Source: Porticoccaceae bacterium (GTDB lineage: Bacteria > Pseudomonadota > Gammaproteobacteria > Pseudomonadales > Porticoccaceae). Taken from it: a stretch of DNA of 17,164 nucleotides. The DNA lies in the NCBI GenBank assembly GCA_003491845.1, contig DNBN01000339.1, forward strand, positions 1 to 17,164. Direction: 5' to 3'. The notes under the pieces were generated by a model, which was not told where the DNA came from, made no database searches, and worked only from the letters and a program-made list of their open reading frames with translations. The translations under genes were made by a program, and so were the position numbers. Below, in pieces: positions 16,243 to 17,164 of this stretch (within the stretch, counting starts at the first letter, position 1; the number at the start of each line of letters is the position of its first letter).

Positions 16243-16299
16243 AGTGTTCTATCCTCAAAAGATATACATTTCGAAAGGGTCGCTAAAGCGATTAAACGC

Positions 16300-17130
16300 T
16301 TAACTACCAGTGTATTTGGGCGCACGCTTTTCTGCAAAAGCCAACATAGACTCTTGCAAGTCGTTAGACCTCAAACTAGTCATCATGGTAAACATGCCGT
16401 TGAAGAGCAGGCTTTGCTCGGTGGTCAACGTTTCACTCTGCTGCAGCATATACTTAGTACCCTGTACCGCCATTGGCGGGTTTGCTGCTATCTGGTTGGC
16501 CAACTCCATACCAGCGGCGTAGGTTTCTTCGAAGCTGGTATAAACATCGTTAACCAGACCTATCTTCTCAGCTCGCTGAGCATTGATATCTTTGGCACTA
16601 TAAGCCAATTCAGCAACATGACCAGCGCCAACAATATTAGGCAAACGCTGCAATGTACCAACATCAGCAACCAATCCAATGCGCGTTTCACGCACACTAA
16701 AATTACTGTCCGCTGCGGCTATACGCATATCACAGGCAGTAATCATATCTATGCCGGCGCCCAGACAATGACCATGAACCACCGCTATCACCGGTAACCG
16801 GCTATTAGCCAGTGATGATATAGACGCCTGAAATTTAGCAGTACCCTCAAGTTGCTTGATGTTAGCCGACGCCTCAGAGGTACCCTTAGGCCGCTGGTGA
16901 GTTCCCATACCACTCTGCACAAGGTCTATACCAACACAAAAATGCTTGCCCCGCCCTGCCAAAAGAACCACACGAATGGCGTCATCTGATTCAAGGGCAG
17001 CAATTGCCTCTGGAATAGCTAGCCAAAATGCTTGAGAAAGCGCATTAAACTTCTCGGGCCTATCAAGCCATATAGTACCGACAGGTCCATTTTTTTCAAT
17101 TGACATTACGTCCGAAGAAAAATCAATCAC
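16300..17130 (-). CDS. Crotonase of the delta3,5-delta2,4-dienoyl-CoA isomerase type
   Basis: A 276-aa crotonase-fold protein. Instead of the hydratase Glu pair it has Asp128 in GAGIDMITACD, Glu148 in VRETRIGL and Asp156 in VADVGTLQRLP. Spacing (20 then 8 residues) and local sequence match Asp176, Glu196 and Asp204 of rat ECH1, the delta3,5-delta2,4-dienoyl-CoA isomerase. The VADVGTLQRLP segment is nearly that of the mammalian enzyme. It would shift a 3,5-dienoyl-CoA to the 2,4-dienoyl form, needed for fatty acids with double bonds at odd positions. The start is GTG at 17130, with AAGGAG 6 nt upstream; the first downstream ATG is codon 9 and lacks such a site. It heads the operon with the thiolase and FadB-like genes. 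Its promoter lies in the last 34 nt or beyond the window. Bacterial relatives with other isomerase roles cannot be excluded. Confidence 0.9.
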   Translation of the reverse strand: MIDFSSDVMSIEKNGPVGTIWLDRPEKFNALSQAFWLAIPEAIAALESDDAIRVVLLAGRGKHFCVGIDLVQSGMGTHQRPKGTSEASANIKQLEGTAKFQASISSLANSRLPVIAVVHGHCLGAGIDMITACDMRIAAADSNFSVRETRIGLVADVGTLQRLPNIVGAGHVAELAYSAKDINAQRAEKIGLVNDVYTSFEETYAAGMELANQIAANPPMAVQGTKYMLQQSETLTTEQSLLFNGMFTMMTSLRSNDLQESMLAFAEKRAPKYTGS

Positions 17131-17136
17131 TTAACA

Positions 17137-17142
17137 CTCCTT
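17137..17142 (-). promoter_or_regulatory. Ribosome binding site for the GTG start at 17130
   Basis: The minus strand reads AAGGAG here, a full Shine-Dalgarno core 6 nt before GTG. It makes the unusual start codon the best choice. Confidence 0.7.
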
Positions 17143-17164
17143 AATCGTTAATCGTTAACCGTTA
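17141..17164. repeat. Heptamer direct repeat TTAAYCG, about 3.4 copies
   Basis: The plus strand reads TTAATCG, TTAATCG, TTAACCG, TTA, so three 7-nt units and part of a fourth run to the window edge. The array lies directly upstream of the beta-oxidation operon and overlaps its ribosome binding site by two bases. It may continue beyond the window. It could be a protein-binding iteron or simple slippage. Confidence 0.55.

Noticed and set aside
16269..16291. Short palindromes TTTCGAAA and TCGCTAAAGCGA between dienoyl-CoA isomerase and thiolase genes
   Set aside because: Arms of only 4-5 bp and no T-run; not enough to call a terminator or operator within an operon gap of 57 nt.

Overview
This 17.2 kb window looks like part of a chromosome of a moderately AT-rich Gammaproteobacterium, probably a marine heterotroph. 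That is inferred from protein style only: FadB/FadJ-type multifunctional beta-oxidation proteins, a PQQ quinohemoprotein dehydrogenase, a periplasmic S9 peptidase and several glutathione-fold enzymes. No rRNA or tRNA gene is present to fix the taxonomy. Gene density is high, and I see no mobile element, phage gene or CRISPR array.

Layout. (1) 1-4379, minus strand, read right to left: a GST-like protein of 346 aa, a protein with two DsbA/HCCA-isomerase-like domains of 455 aa, and a FadJ/FadB-like enoyl-CoA hydratase/3-hydroxyacyl-CoA dehydrogenase whose 3' end lies beyond the window. (2) 4505-12686, plus strand, starting divergently from region 1: a membrane-anchored metallo-beta-lactamase-fold hydrolase, a TetR-type regulator, an atypical SDR, a 2-hydroxychromene-2-carboxylate isomerase-like (kappa-GST/DsbA fold) protein, an exported PQQ dehydrogenase with a cytochrome c domain, an exported S9 prolyl-oligopeptidase-family peptidase, and a 63-aa cysteine protein resembling the YHS/TRASH metal-binding type. 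(3) 12837-17130, minus strand, convergent with region 2: a beta-oxidation operon, read right to left as a dienoyl-CoA isomerase-type crotonase, a thiolase and a second FadB-like protein.

How they may work together (inference). The PQQ enzyme would oxidise an alcohol in the periplasm. The cytoplasmic SDR, HCCA-isomerase-like and GST-like proteins, all of types that use NAD(P) or glutathione, would process an unsaturated or ring-containing intermediate. The two FadB-like proteins, the dienoyl-CoA isomerase and the thiolase would then degrade the CoA ester. The TetR protein sits directly before the SDR-HCCA-PQQ set. The gap between them holds a TetR-operator-like palindrome, an adjoining second palindrome, an extended -10 promoter, and a 12-base word that also occurs upstream of the TetR gene. 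This suggests an inducible catabolic locus of unknown substrate.

Most start codons are supported by a visible Shine-Dalgarno sequence. Four were moved inward from the longest open frame (metallo-hydrolase, SDR, HCCA isomerase, small cysteine protein), and one is GTG (the dienoyl-CoA isomerase). Functions are assigned at family level. Substrates are not deducible from the sequence.
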